Source of the DNA: Pascua guehoae
Taxonomy: Eukaryota > Basidiomycota > Tremellomycetes > Trichosporonales > Trichosporonaceae
Assembly: GCA_001600415.1 (NCBI GenBank)
Contig: BCJX01000001.1
Location: 2,799,532 to 2,863,531, forward strand
Direction of reading: 5' to 3'
DNA: 64,000 nucleotides
A model generated the notes under the pieces. It was given only the letters and a program-made list of their open reading frames with translations, was not told the DNA's origin and searched no databases. The position numbers and the translations under genes were made by a program. Shown here in pieces: positions 33,296 through 44,769 of this stretch (the first letter of the stretch is position 1; each line of letters opens with the position of its first letter).

Positions 33296-34431
33296 GTTGG
33301 GTGGACGTTACGGTTGGTGCTGGTTGGAGATGGCACGGAGGGATGCACAACGGAAGACTGGGAAGCCAAGAAGCTCGTACGTGCTTGGTATATAGAGCTG
33401 TCGTGATGGCTACAGAGATGGGCGAGAGGGCACACGGGGTTCACCATCGGGCGCCGTGTTGCCGGGTGGTCGGCCCTTGTTGATGATCACATGACGCAAT
33501 GAGGACGCGCCAGTCGCCCGTCTCCACCTCCCACCCCTCATCAACAAACGGCGCTAACATAGCCGACCTCGGTATGTGCATGCGGCTGGTCGACCTCCAC
33601 CTGGCCCCACAACATTTCATTTCAACGTGGCTTGTCCAAACCATAACCCGCGTACCCGCGACCAACGACAGACAGTAACCGGACGCCACCCCTGGCTGTC
33701 ATTGGGGTAACGTGGTCACTCGGCTGTCACCTTTTGTTATCACCGCCCATGACGTGCCCGGGGCACCAGAGCATCGCGTTGATCACGCTACGTGGTGGGC
33801 AGCAATAGTGTGTGTAAGACCAGTCTTGCCCACTCTTTGCTTGCTTTGCTCTTTGTCGGCAGCAGCTCGGCATCTCCGATCAGTCTCTCAAAGCTCTCAA
33901 TCCCTTAAATGACAATTAAGGCCACAACCCACGCGGCCAAGCCACACACAGATCACACAGGTGCACAGATCACAGAGCACCACACTCGCGTCATCGTAAA
34001 CACCAATGATAGCCATGGCCTCAACGCTTGGCTCCCCACACACTTTAGGCCCATGTTCCAACTTCAGATTCAGCAGCCATATGTGTGCATGGAGGACAGA
34101 TGAAACTGGTCCGGACATGCGAAGATAACAACAGAAGGGCCAAGGCGAGAGAGACGCTGCTCCCAGCTCGGTCACTAAGACAACACCAGCCGTGCCCATT
34201 TGGGACAGCCCACCATCGCTAAGACATCCTTGCCCTCCTCTACAATAGCCGAAGAGCTGTACAGAGTGGGGTGTAATGTGCTCTGTCCTCCATGACACCT
34301 CTGAAGAGGTGGCCAGTCAAAAGAGGTGGCCACAGTCTAGAGGATTCCAGACAAGCTGCCAAACTAGTACGAGTCCTGAGGGACACCAGAGTTGCATTGT
34401 AAATGTATTAAAGAGAGTTTTAACCGGGTCG
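33296..34431. other. Intergenic 1.1 kb
   Basis: It carries the promoter of the beta-lactamase-family gene on the left and the 3' flank of the ABCB transporter on the right. No supported gene between them. Confidence 0.5.
33387..33394 (-). promoter_or_regulatory. TATA box of the beta-lactamase-family gene
   Basis: TATATACC on the minus strand, about 90 nt before the ATG at 33295. Confidence 0.5.
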
Positions 34432-37400
34432 CTACTGGCGCTCGCCGCCGAGAGTCTGCATCTGTACGAGATTATACTGGAGTCAGCACCTGCTCGCCCT
34501 TGTTGGCGACTCACGTATTCGCCCTTTTGGGCCATGAGCTCTTCATGAGTTCCCTTTTCGACCACGGCGCCAGCGTTCATGACGTAGATGATATCGGCGT
34601 GCTGGATCGTGCTGAGGCGGTGTGCCACGGAAATGACAGTGCGGCCCTCGCGCGCCGCATCGAGTGCCGCCTGCACTGCGCGCTCCGACGCAGAGTCGAG
34701 TGCGGCTGTGGCCTCGTCGAGGAGGAGGATGCGGGGGTTGCGGATGAGGGCACGTGCGATGGCCACGCGCTGGCGCTGGCCGCCGGAAAGCTGTGCGCCG
34801 TGGTCGCCAATGGTCGTGTCCAAGCCGTCGGGGAGCGAGTTGACAAAGTCGGCAATGTTGGCGTCCCTGCAAGCCGCCATGATGGCGTCGTCGGATACAG
34901 AGTCGGCATTCGTCGAGCCGAGGGCAATGTTGAAGCGCAGAGTGCCGGAATACAAGACGGGTTCCTGCGAGACAATGGACATGTGAGAGCGGTATTCGGC
35001 AACGTTGCGAGTACCAATGTCCACGCCATCGACGGTGATTGAGCCGCTGTCGGGGGCATAGAAGCGCTCAATGAGCTGCAGGGCAGTCGACTTGCCGCAA
35101 CCACTCGGGCCGACCAGCGCAACAAACGATCCAGGAGGCACATCGACAGACAGGCCACGGAGAACGGGAGCCCCGGTCTGGTCGGCAGGGTAGGCAAAGT
35201 GCACGTCGTTGAGCTGGAGATGGCCGGTGGACGCCGCCTGTGCCTTCTCGGAAACGGCAGGCGGGGCCGTGTTGTCGCCGTCGTCCGACGAGTCCTTGGG
35301 CGCTCCATCGATGAGGCCGAAAACGCTGCGTGAAGCTGCACTCGCCTGACTTGCATCGGGGACAAAGTTGAAGACTGTACCCGCGTTGACGGCGCCCATG
35401 ACGACGGCAGTGAGGCCGGTGAAGAACTTTTGCGTGTCGTACCGGCCGTCTGCCACAAAGCGCGCACCAGCGTAGAAGACGAGGGCGATGGAGAAGAAGC
35501 TCATGGCCTGCGATGCAGCATAGAGAGCATTGCTGCGGAGCGACGTCTTGTTCTGGCGCGACGCCGCACCCGTCAGGGTTACCGCGTACCTCTCCTGAAC
35601 GTCACCCTCGCGCGTGAGGGCGGCAACCGTCTTGACTGCGCCAACGGCCTCGGCTGCCATCTGGGACGATGCCTGGTGGATTTTCTGGGTACGCACGGCG
35701 GACATGACGACGACACGAAGACGGATATACCCAGCAGTGAAGACGAGGGGCACGGTCGCGATGCCCACGAGGGCCATGAGAGGCGCGTACGCGAGACCGA
35801 CAATGCAACCACCAAACAGCGTAACGAGGGCCTTGAGAGTCGCGCCGAGGGTCACTCCAAACAGGCCTTGAATCTTTTCGGGGCCGTCTGAGATGCGAGC
35901 CACAAGGGCACCCGAGGCGTTTTCGTCGCGATCAAACCACGCAATGGGACGGGCGAGCACGGCGGCAAATGCACTCGTACGCAGCTTGCGTGCGAGCTCC
36001 CAGCCCGTCCGCGTCGAGCCGAGAATCTCGCACATGACCGAGAATGCGGCCACAAGCGCCACGATGAAGAAGTAGACTCTACACTCGTCAGTCACACACT
36101 TGTTTGTGTTTTCCGAACCACCCACCCCTTGATTTCCAGTGCGTGTTTGATCTCGGACACTGGACGTTCAAAGTCGGCTACGGCCAGACCCATGAGGATG
36201 GCCCACACGGGGAACGCCATGCCGTTGACGACTGCACCGGCAATGCAGCACAAGTACCAGCCCCACATGTCGCGGTTCACACTGAGCACTCGGCGAGTCA
36301 TTCCCCAGAACCCAAAGGTTTGGGCATCTTGACCGGCGGCGCCGGGGCCTGCCAGACCCTTGGCAGTCTCCTCCGTTGCCTCGTCCTCGGTCTTGCCCTT
36401 TGCGCCAAGCTCGGCATCGTCGTCGCTTTCGCTACCGGCTTCCAGCTCGTGGTCCTTTTTCTCTTCGTCATCGAGACGTTGGAGTTCCACGAGATTGGCG
36501 TAGGCGCCTCCTGCAGCGATGAGCTCGGTATGCGTTCCCTGTTCGACGACGCGGCCTTCGGCAATGACGAGAATCTTGTGCACGTCGCGAATGGTGGAGA
36601 GGCGGTGGGCAATGACAATGGTCGTTCGGTTCTTGGCGGCGCGGTCAAGTGCATCCTGGACGACACGCTCGGCGTGGGCGTCCAGCGCACTTGTGGCCTC
36701 GTCGAGGAGGAGGATACGCGGGTTGCTGATAATCGCGCGAGCAATGGCGATACGCTGGCGCTGTCCGCCACTGAGGCGCGCGCCACGCTCGCCAACCATC
36801 GTGTCGTAGCCATTGGGCTGGCGTTCCACGAAACCGGCGTTGGCGGCCTCGCACGCGGCTTTGACGAGCGAGAGCTTCTCCTCGGGCGAGGCATTCTCGT
36901 GAACCGTTCCGATGAGACCCATTTCGACATTCTCACGGATCGTCGTTGCGAAAAGCACCGGCTCTTGCGACACGAGCCCAATCTGTCCACGCAGCCAGCG
37001 GAGGTTGAGATCCTTGACCTCGGTGCCGTCGAGGGTGATGCGGCCAGCCTCGGGGTCGTAGAAGCGCTCAATCAGTGACACCACTGTCGATTTGCCACCG
37101 CCACTGGGGCCGACGAGCGCCGTCGTCTTGCCGGCCTCAAACACGGCCGAAAGGCCCTTCAGGACGGGGACATCGGGGCGCGAGGGGTAGCGGAAGCGCA
37201 CGTCGTCGAAAGCAATCTCGCCCTCGACCTGAGTGGGACGCAGGCCGGCAGTGCTGCTGCTGTCGATAAGGGGCTCGCGGTCGATCGTCTCCCAGAGCTT
37301 GGCGGCAGCTGCACGTCCTTTGAAAATGTGCTGGATCTCGGGGGCCGCAGCCGACAGGGCAAAGGTGCCAATAAGGACAGCCATGACAGCCTGGGTGTGA

Positions 37401-38773
37401 GCCTCGTCGTGCCACTCATACGTACATTAAGAACCTCGCCTGCGTTGGACTTGCCCTCGGAGACGAGCCGTCCGCCATATGCATACCCGATCGCGTATGC
37501 CACATAGCTAATGAGGACTGTCATAGGCGTTAGCATGTCGTTGTCGGTATGTACCTTGACCTCAAGGCAGTTCTCCACTTACAGCTTACTCCCACACCAC
37601 AGCCCTGGATAACCGCACACTTGATACCAGAGTTGCGCGCCTTGCTTGCAAGGTCATTGAACCGCTGGCTGAGTGGGCCACGCGTCTCAAAAGCATGCAC
37701 GGTGCGAATCGAGCTGATGGCCTCTTCGGCAACGGATCCAGACTTGCCCACGAACCCGAGGGCCGTCATGACTGCCTTGGGCATGAGGCGGCTCACTGTT
37801 GGGTCAGCACTGCGGCGTCCACACCAAGGTATAAGGTACCCACTAGTTGATCCAACCAGGATCTGACACGGGAGGAGCACAGTGAGGACGCCTGCGATGC
37901 GCGCATTGCGCGCATACGCGACAATGTAGCCGGTGAAAAAGGTGCTGAGCGACTGCACAATGATGGGGACCTTTTCGGCAATGCTGACGTGCACAAGGTG
38001 CGTCTCGGTCTGGATACGCGTCGCGAGTGCGCCGGGTCCAAAGTCGTCAAAGTATGCAATCTGCCGTCAGCATGGAACTTAGCGTGGTCTCTTCTTACCT
38101 CCTGGCGAAGGACGGATTTGAGGTACAGCTCGCGCATACGCCGGCTTTGCATTTCGCCCGTATATGTCCAGATGAGCATGAATGAATATGTGCATACAAA
38201 CATGCCCAAGCCGATACCCATGAGATAGAGCGCCTGGAGACCCGCCGAGTGGACGAGGTTGGCGCGCGCCGGTGCCAGAATGTCCTCGCCATCAATGCCA
38301 GTGCTGGCCACGTACTTGCGCGCGATACCAAACTGCACGAGCGCGTTGGCAATGTTTCCAAACATGAGTGTCATGAGCGGCGTGGTGGCGCCAGCAGCAA
38401 TGGCGAGCAAGATGCCCGTAAAGTTCAGGGCGAGCTCAAAGCGCGTCGCGAATCGAAACAGCGCCCGAAACTTGACGGGCTTGGGGCCTGGCGGGCCCTT
38501 CTTCTTGCCTGGCGGTCCTTCTGGGCCGCCGCCCGCCGCCTTCTTCTTGAAGAAAGGGAAGCGACGTCGCTGCAGTGGCGAGGGGGGTGACGACTGCTCT
38601 GCCGACTTTTCCAGTGTGGGCTGTGGTGCCTCGTCGCCGCCGGCACCACTGTTCCGGCCAATCGTGACGTCTTTTTCCTCTGCAGAGTCCATCCTTGCGA
38701 CGTCGTTGTTGGCCACCGCCGCAGTCGGTAGCGGTGGCCCTTCGGTAGCCTTGTCGCCGTCGACGTGGCTCAT
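34432..38773 (-). CDS. Full-size ABCB (MDR / P-glycoprotein-type) ABC transporter
   Basis: ATP-driven multidrug or lipid exporter with (TMD-NBD)2 order. The ATG at 38773 (MSHVDGDKATEG) opens a Pro/Lys-rich cytosolic N-terminus with a GPPGKKKGPPGPKP run. TMD1 spans about 38420-37320. NBD1 has Walker A GPSGGGKST (near 37100), LSGGQRQRIAIARAI and LLLDEATSALD. A charged linker (KKDHELEAGSESDDDAEL) leads to TMD2. NBD2 has Walker A GPSGCGKST (near 35100), LSGGQRQRVAIARAL, LLLDEATAALD and the H-loop ISVAHRLSTI. The splice joins ALEIKG|VYFFIVAL, GCGVGVS|FLISYVAYAIG and EY|MQTLGGERQ all keep the frame. The last exon is tiny and stops at 34432-34434. About 1,360 residues, apparently intact, both ATP sites canonical, unlike the PDR pump at the left edge. 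Confidence 0.95.
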
Positions 38774-39385
38774 GATAATGTCAAGTGAGTGTGTGGATAC
38801 ATGCAAGAGGCGCAAAAGATGTTGGTTGATCCAAGGACGCGATGAAAATGAGCGGGACGGTCTGTGTGTGACTCGACGGCCATGCTCCGACAGGTATAGC
38901 CTGTTGCACGGTGTCCGGCTAAGAATGTGGGTGGGTGCTAAAAAACCCATCGGCCCCGACGAGGACCCGCCGTGGGATGTGCTGATTGGTTGTCTTGTGA
39001 CTAGTCTTGTTCTGACAGTAGTGGGCGCGAGGGCTTGGCTGGCTTGGCATTCGTGGCGCGCGGTATGTGCGTTTGCTCCATCTTATCTGATTGGCGTTAT
39101 CGCACCAGGATCGGCAGCCGCATCATGCCATCTTGGCAGGGATGGGAGAACAAAACAGAATAATTTAGCAGCTGCGCCATTTTCATGGCCAGGCCCATAA
39201 AACAGAGACTGCGCGCGTTCAGCTCCTGTACAGTACTCCAACCCCAAACTCGCTCCTGCATGCATCCATTCTCACAGTACTTCGGCCTTCTAGCTCGACA
39301 CAGGCTGGCGGCTCCAATGTCGGTACCGGTGAATTCCGAGCGCCTACTTCCTGAACGCCTACCGTCTGCGACGAGCACATGGTAA

Positions 39386-39403
39386 CTCTCTCTCTCTCTC
39401 TCT
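39386..39403. repeat. (CT)n microsatellite
   Basis: An uninterrupted CT dinucleotide run of about eight units. Confidence 0.85.
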
Positions 39404-40964
39404 TCACTGTATGTGACCAAAATATGCCATCAGTACCGCGGCTTTCTCCGTAGCCTGTCACCTTATGGCCCGACTAATGAGTAAGCAAGGTGTTGACTGG
39501 ACACCTCCAACCCTCCCGCATTAACCACGTGAGCTGGAACAGAACAATGCTAGTGTCTCAGTGGGGAACACCTCGTGCGACCGCCAGCTCCCACAGGCCG
39601 ATGGCGAGAACCCTCTCTGAGTAAGCGAGCTGAATTCTCAATTCGTTGTCTGGGGGTCAACAGAAGCACCTGCGACAAGACCTTTGCTCATTGTGAAACC
39701 AAGGGACCATTTCGGAACTCGACTCCGACAGTCGGTGGATTTTGATTGGACAGCCTCATTTCTCTGACTCAGCCCTGGTGACCGACCCCTGGACCACGTG
39801 CATCGAAGTCTCGCACTCACCGAAGCTAGCGAAGGTCGCTCATGCTACGCAAGCTGCGATGCAGACCGAGATGCATGCATCGGAACCAAAACATCGACTT
39901 TGGCATCGCGTCGTTTGTGCGTCTGCCTGGCACGAACCGTGAGTGGCTCGACCGATAAATCTGTCCTGGCTGTGTCCTGCGCACGCCCGTCAAAGTAAGC
40001 TTGGCACTCTCAAGGGGACGAAAACGGAACTGCCCAGTTATAAGGCGTGGTGCGCATAGGAATGGCACTAAGTGGAGGCCTGGGTGAAGCGGGGAGGTTA
40101 GGTGTCCTTATAATACGCCCTGTACATGAAGGTGCGTCGTGCAGTGCAGAGAAACAGGGGCATGCGGCGACTCTGCTGCTTTTGAGATGGGTTGCTGTAC
40201 AGTCGTCATACCCTGTGTCCCCGGCGGACCTTTTAAGTCACGGACATTAACATCAGCCATCGAGTGCGTCATTACGACGCAGGTGACTTGAACTGTCTTG
40301 ACAGTAACGAGTTGTGTGTCGAGCGCCTCACTCAAGGCAAGTGGGCAGCAGAGTCACTGTTCCAGCCACGCCCATGATCTGCAAGGCGCCACTGCACATC
40401 GCCCGTCGGCCCGGCGCTGGCTGAGACATTCTTGCCCACCAGATGATTCCAATGTCATCAGGCATTGCTACTGCAGAGGTATATCTACCAAGAGACAGAC
40501 ACAAGAACGCCCTTCTGCGGTGAGCCATGGGCTTAGTGGACTTGTCCGTTACGCATGTTGCTCTTTGCCATGAGAGTTGAGAGCTGTGCCAGGCGAACGC
40601 CTTCTATGGGCGACAAGCAAAGCTGGGGTATGGGCCCCTTGTGGCGAACAACTCACAACTCAATAGACTTTCTGAATCAGCACTGCTCTATAAGTTCCAG
40701 CACTGGGTTCAATGCCGAATCCCGCGTCCACCATCTCGTCAGGTCTGTGCACCTTCTTCTGCGGCAGTACCAATGGCACTTGGCCCGTTCCCCAATCGGT
40801 CTCGTTAAGCTACCCAGCCACTGTCTCAGAACATGGCTTCTTCCAAGGGCGGGGAATCCTTCTGGACCATGGCCCCACAGGCACCATTGCAACTCTTGCG
40901 GTGCTCAGCGCTCATACTCAGAGACGGACACACGGCCAACCTCTTCCAGTCTGCGGGATCTGCC

Positions 40965-41000
40965 CACCGAAGGCGCCCACCGAAGGCGCCACTGAAGGCC
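40965..41000. repeat. Short tandem repeat, 12-nt unit
   Basis: The unit CACCGAAGGCGC occurs twice in a row, followed by a third diverged copy CACTGAAGGCCC. Confidence 0.7.
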
Positions 41001-41276
41001 CGCCCCTTCCAAACTCGGGGGCACCGTCATCCTCCCACTAGGCTATGTCGCCACCTTTCGTCACATGGCGCTTGGCGGTAGGATCTGTGTTCGGGCAGTA
41101 CAGCCTTCATGAACGGAGATACGAGGCGGATGTGCAATGCGGGCCGCCACCTACGCCCATGGGGCTTCCGGGCTCGCTTGCGGGTGGGTCCTCGGTCAAA
41201 GCTGTCCAGGATTGCAACTTGGCCATTACTCCCAGTTTTTCCCCACCATGGATAGAACCCACATACCGCCTACGTC

Positions 41277-41392
41277 AAAAAGGTCCGTTAAGCGGCGCAG
41301 GGATGCCGTGGCATGCTGCAATGAGGTGCTGCTGAGATGAGCGTTCGGCAGCACGAGACAGTATCACCCTGCACCACTTAACGGACCTTTTT
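41277..41392. repeat. Foldback element: 26-nt inverted repeat with internal hairpin
   Basis: The left arm 41277-41302 (AAAAAGGTCCGTTAAG then CGGCGCAGGG) and right arm 41367-41392 (CCCTGCACCACTTAACGG then ACCTTTTT) pair over 26 nt with two mismatches. Between them GTGCTGC near 41327 pairs with GCAGCAC near 41349, so the whole 116 bp can fold. It could be a MITE-like element, a transcribed hairpin or a cruciform. No protein is encoded. Confidence 0.75.
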
Positions 41393-41463
41393 GGCGGAGT
41401 CTGTAGATTCGAGCCCTGTGGACCCAACTGGATGCATCCAACCCCACGGATGCCCTCCCCATT

Positions 41464-41476
41464 CCCCCCCCCCCCC
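41464..41476. repeat. Poly-C tract followed by C-rich direct repeat
   Basis: Thirteen consecutive C, then a T and more C. After it CCCCGGCTCCC occurs twice about 19 nt apart. Confidence 0.7.
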
Positions 41477-42589
41477 TCCCCCGGCTCCCTCTTCACCCCC
41501 CGGCTCCCCCTTCAAGAGCGCTGTGCGACGCTGTCAGCAGAGCGTATCTCAGCGGGGACGGTTGTAGATTCCACCAAACGATCTCGATTGACGGGTAAGC
41601 CTCGGATGTATTTTGAACTGGCAAATTTCTTGTCATCGAAGCTTTTTACGGCCGCCCGAACGGGCCTAACTGGCGACAGGTAACAGGTACAAGACGCACT
41701 AAAGTTACTGTACCTCCTGTACACCTAGGAGTAGAGCACAGTAGAGTGCGACAAACCTGCCACGGCCGAAGCCGGCGGCGTCGCATGCATTGCCCTTACT
41801 ACCCTGATTGCAGGTGCGCTGGAACACCCGCAACAGCGGCGCCCGCGTCGGAGGGCCCAGGGACGGCCGCCGTCTTTTTTCCCCAAACCCAAAGCCGAGG
41901 ACTTTGCGCTCCAATTACGGCGATGGCGTCAGCCCTGATCGCAGCCGTTGCCGCTGCCACCGTCGTCATCACCGCTGCAACGCCACGAATAAACGAGCGT
42001 GCGTGGCTTTGCATTTTTCTCTCTCGGACAATAATCGTATGACATTGGTGCAGCCGCCAGCTGGGTCAGGAATGGCCGACCAAACAGATGCGCCGCCCTG
42101 ATCACATGTCCACATGTCCACCCAAAAGTCTGTCCGTGCGGGCGCGCGCGCCGGCGGCAGTGGACGGGTCGATCACCCAAACGCCCCCGCCTAAGCCGCC
42201 ACTCGGGTGGAATGGGTGGAGCGCAACGTGCTCCATGGCAGACGTCGTCGCAAACTTGATTTTAACAGGATGACGCCTCGCCGACACTTACACCCCAAGT
42301 CTCCGCCGCTCCAGTTTGGGGTGGGTAGTAGACCCCAGTCGCTCTGGCCTGACAACGAGGCTGTCCGGCAGCGGGCGAACTGAGACAGCTGGCGCGAGCT
42401 GACCAAACTCATTTTCTGTTACAAAGGAGCAGGCCGTTCTGCCTAGGATAAGACCTCGTTCACCACTTTGCTTCCTCCTGACTATCCGTGTTCAAGTACT
42501 ACAGTCAACCTCGTCCCTATCTCTTCCGTCTTATCTTAACCTTGCACTCGTACCTTCATCTCAACGTACCGATATTCTTGTCTGCCACC

Positions 42590-44769
42590 ATGGCGACCTC
42601 AAACAGTAAACGCGCCCTCATCCTATGCCTCTTCCAGAGTCTGGCAGGTGTCATCTTCGGCTGGGGAAACTCGGAAGGTGCTGGTCTGGTACGTATAATG
42701 TATGAGGCGCTCGTACAGTGGCATGTTTCACTGCAGGACGTGGCTTCCACAGCTGCACGACGCAGGCCCACACGGCCCCAAGTACCTTGACTGACCGATC
42801 CAGTTTGCCATGTCCGAGTACAAGCACCGCTTTGGATCGTGTGATGCCGACGGCGTGTGCTCGCTCTCCACCACCCGCCAAAGTGCAGTGACTGGTCTGC
42901 TCAGTTTGGGTGCCATGGTGGGCGCCATCAGTGCTGGAGCCATTTCGGACAGGGTAAGTCGCCGTGTGCACACTAGTTTGCACTGGGGGATTGGTGACAG
43001 TCATCAAGGCCATACAGGCCTCCCCCCTCAGCGTCCGTATTCTCTTCTAATGCCACAGATTGGTCTCCGGGTCACTACTATGATTTTCATCTTTATCCAC
43101 ATGGTCGGCGCCGCCATTGAGGTTAGTACAAGTAGTCTCCAAATTCCTCCACGTGGAAGCAAAAAATGCTGCGCCATCCCCGTTACGACTCCAATGTTGC
43201 GACATGCGTCTCCAAATCCACAGAGGATGGCGACGAGGGGTCTTCACTCCAAGTCATGTGGCATAAGACTAACCATCACAGACCTCGGGTGTGGTTTACC
43301 AGCAAATCTATGTCGCACGTGTTCTCCTCGGCCTCGGTATTGGTGCCACATCTGGTCTCGTTCCCGTATTCCAGGCAGAGGCGGCCCCACCTGCCTGGCG
43401 TGGTCTCGTTACTGGCAGCTTCCAGCTTTGCGTCACCATGGGTATCTGGGGCGTGTCCATGTGCGGATGGGGCATGAGCACCCACAAGGGCGATGCGCAG
43501 TGAGTACTCGGAGTTTATACACTCAGGGGAGTTTGAATATGGCTGACGCAATACAGATGGCGCGTCGTGTCGGGTATCCCCATGGCATTCGACCTGCTGC
43601 TCCTGCTCGGTTTCCTCGTCTCGCCAGAGTCGCCCCGCTTCCTCGCCATGAAGGGACGGTGGGAAGACTGCCGCCGCGCCCTCGCCAAACTCCGCCACCT
43701 GCCCCGTGACGACCCCCAGATCGACAATGAGCTCGTCACCGTGCGCCAGACTGCCGAAGACGAGCTCGAGCGTGGAAACGTGAGCTGGAGGGAGGTCTTC
43801 TCCACTAAGGACCGCATCCTCTGGCGTGTCATGATTGGCGTGTGTGTCCAGATCGGCCAGCAGATCACGGGTATCAACTTCTTCTTCTCGTGAGTGAACT
43901 TGTTTCAAAGCCCTTGGTTGTCGACTAGTTCTGACCTCCCCAGCTACGGTGTCCAGTTTGCCCAGACTGCGGGCCTGAGTAACGACTACATTTTCCAAAT
44001 CATTCTCGCCTCGGTCAACGTCGCCATGTCCTTCCCCGGTATTCTCGCCGTCGAGCGTGCAGGTCGCCGTCCCGTCCTCCTCTGGGGCGCCGCCCTCATG
44101 TTTGTCGGACAGATTGTGACAGGTGCCGTGTCCAAGGCATACCCCAACGCGAAGGGGGCGGGCGACGTCCTGATTGCCTTCTGCTGCATCTTTGTGGCGG
44201 CCTTTGCCGCCTCTTGGGGCCCCGTGGCGTGGGTCGTGTGCGGCGAATCGTTCCCTCTGCGTCTCAGCGCCCGCTGCGTCACCCTCGGCACGGGCGCCAA
44301 CTGGCTCTTCTCGCTCATCATTGCATTTGCGGCCCCGCAGATTCAGGACCGTATCGGCACGGGCATCACTTTTGTCTGGGCCGGATGTCTCGCGCTTGAG
44401 TGAGTCACAATACATGACTGGCTGCAAGGCGCCACAAGCTAACCCAATAGCTTCCTCTTCACCTTCTTCTGCATCCCCGAAACTCGCGGCCTGTCGATCG
44501 AGGAGATTGACGCAATGTACCTCTCGCGCGTGCCAGCGTTCAAGTCGGGCTCGTGGTCGCAAGAGCACAAGATTGCTGCTCCCGCCGACACGGAGAACAA
44601 GTACCACCACTCGGAGCACGCCGACGGGTCCTCGGACTCGGACTTTACGGTGGGCGGTCAGGCATCAGAACGCTCTAGTGTTACCGACGGCACCGTGGTC
44701 CACGACGGCGACCATGCGAACAAGGAAAAGCGGTCCCCGAGTGACGGCCTCGAACCCGTCCAGATCTAA
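42590..44769 (+). CDS. MFS sugar porter
   Basis: Plasma-membrane sugar transporter with 12 expected spans. The ATG at 42590 lies in the strong context CCACCATGG and starts MATSNSKRALILCLFQSLAG. Six or so short introns break the N-terminal half. Family motifs are VARVLLGLGIGATSGLVPVF (span 4), SPESPRFLAMKGRWEDC after span 6, VQIGQQITGINFFFS|YGVQFA across an intron (span 7), ERAGRRPVLLWGA and PETRGLSIEEIDAMYL. The roughly 80-residue cytosolic tail is Ser/Asp/His-rich (EHADGSSDSDFTVGG) and ends GLEPVQI at the stop 44767-44769. It may be a phosphorylated or ubiquitinated regulatory tail. Substrate is not evident; hexose or glycerol-type porters are the nearest guesses. Confidence 0.93.

Larger units (their letters stand above)
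38774..42589. other. Gene-poor 3.8 kb region
   Basis: The largest gap. No open frame reads like protein. Its noteworthy contents are a CT microsatellite, a 12-nt tandem repeat, a foldback element at 41277-41392 and a poly-C tract, each listed separately. The left end holds the ABCB promoter and the right end the sugar porter promoter. Confidence 0.5.

Noticed and set aside
36104..37078. 324-codon plus-strand open frame
   Set aside because: Antisense to NBD1 of the ABCB transporter, whose Walker and signature motifs lie on the minus strand.
43276..44619. 447-codon minus-strand open frame
   Set aside because: Antisense shadow of the sugar porter at 42590-44769, crossing its introns. Composition is Glu/Gly/His-rich without motifs.
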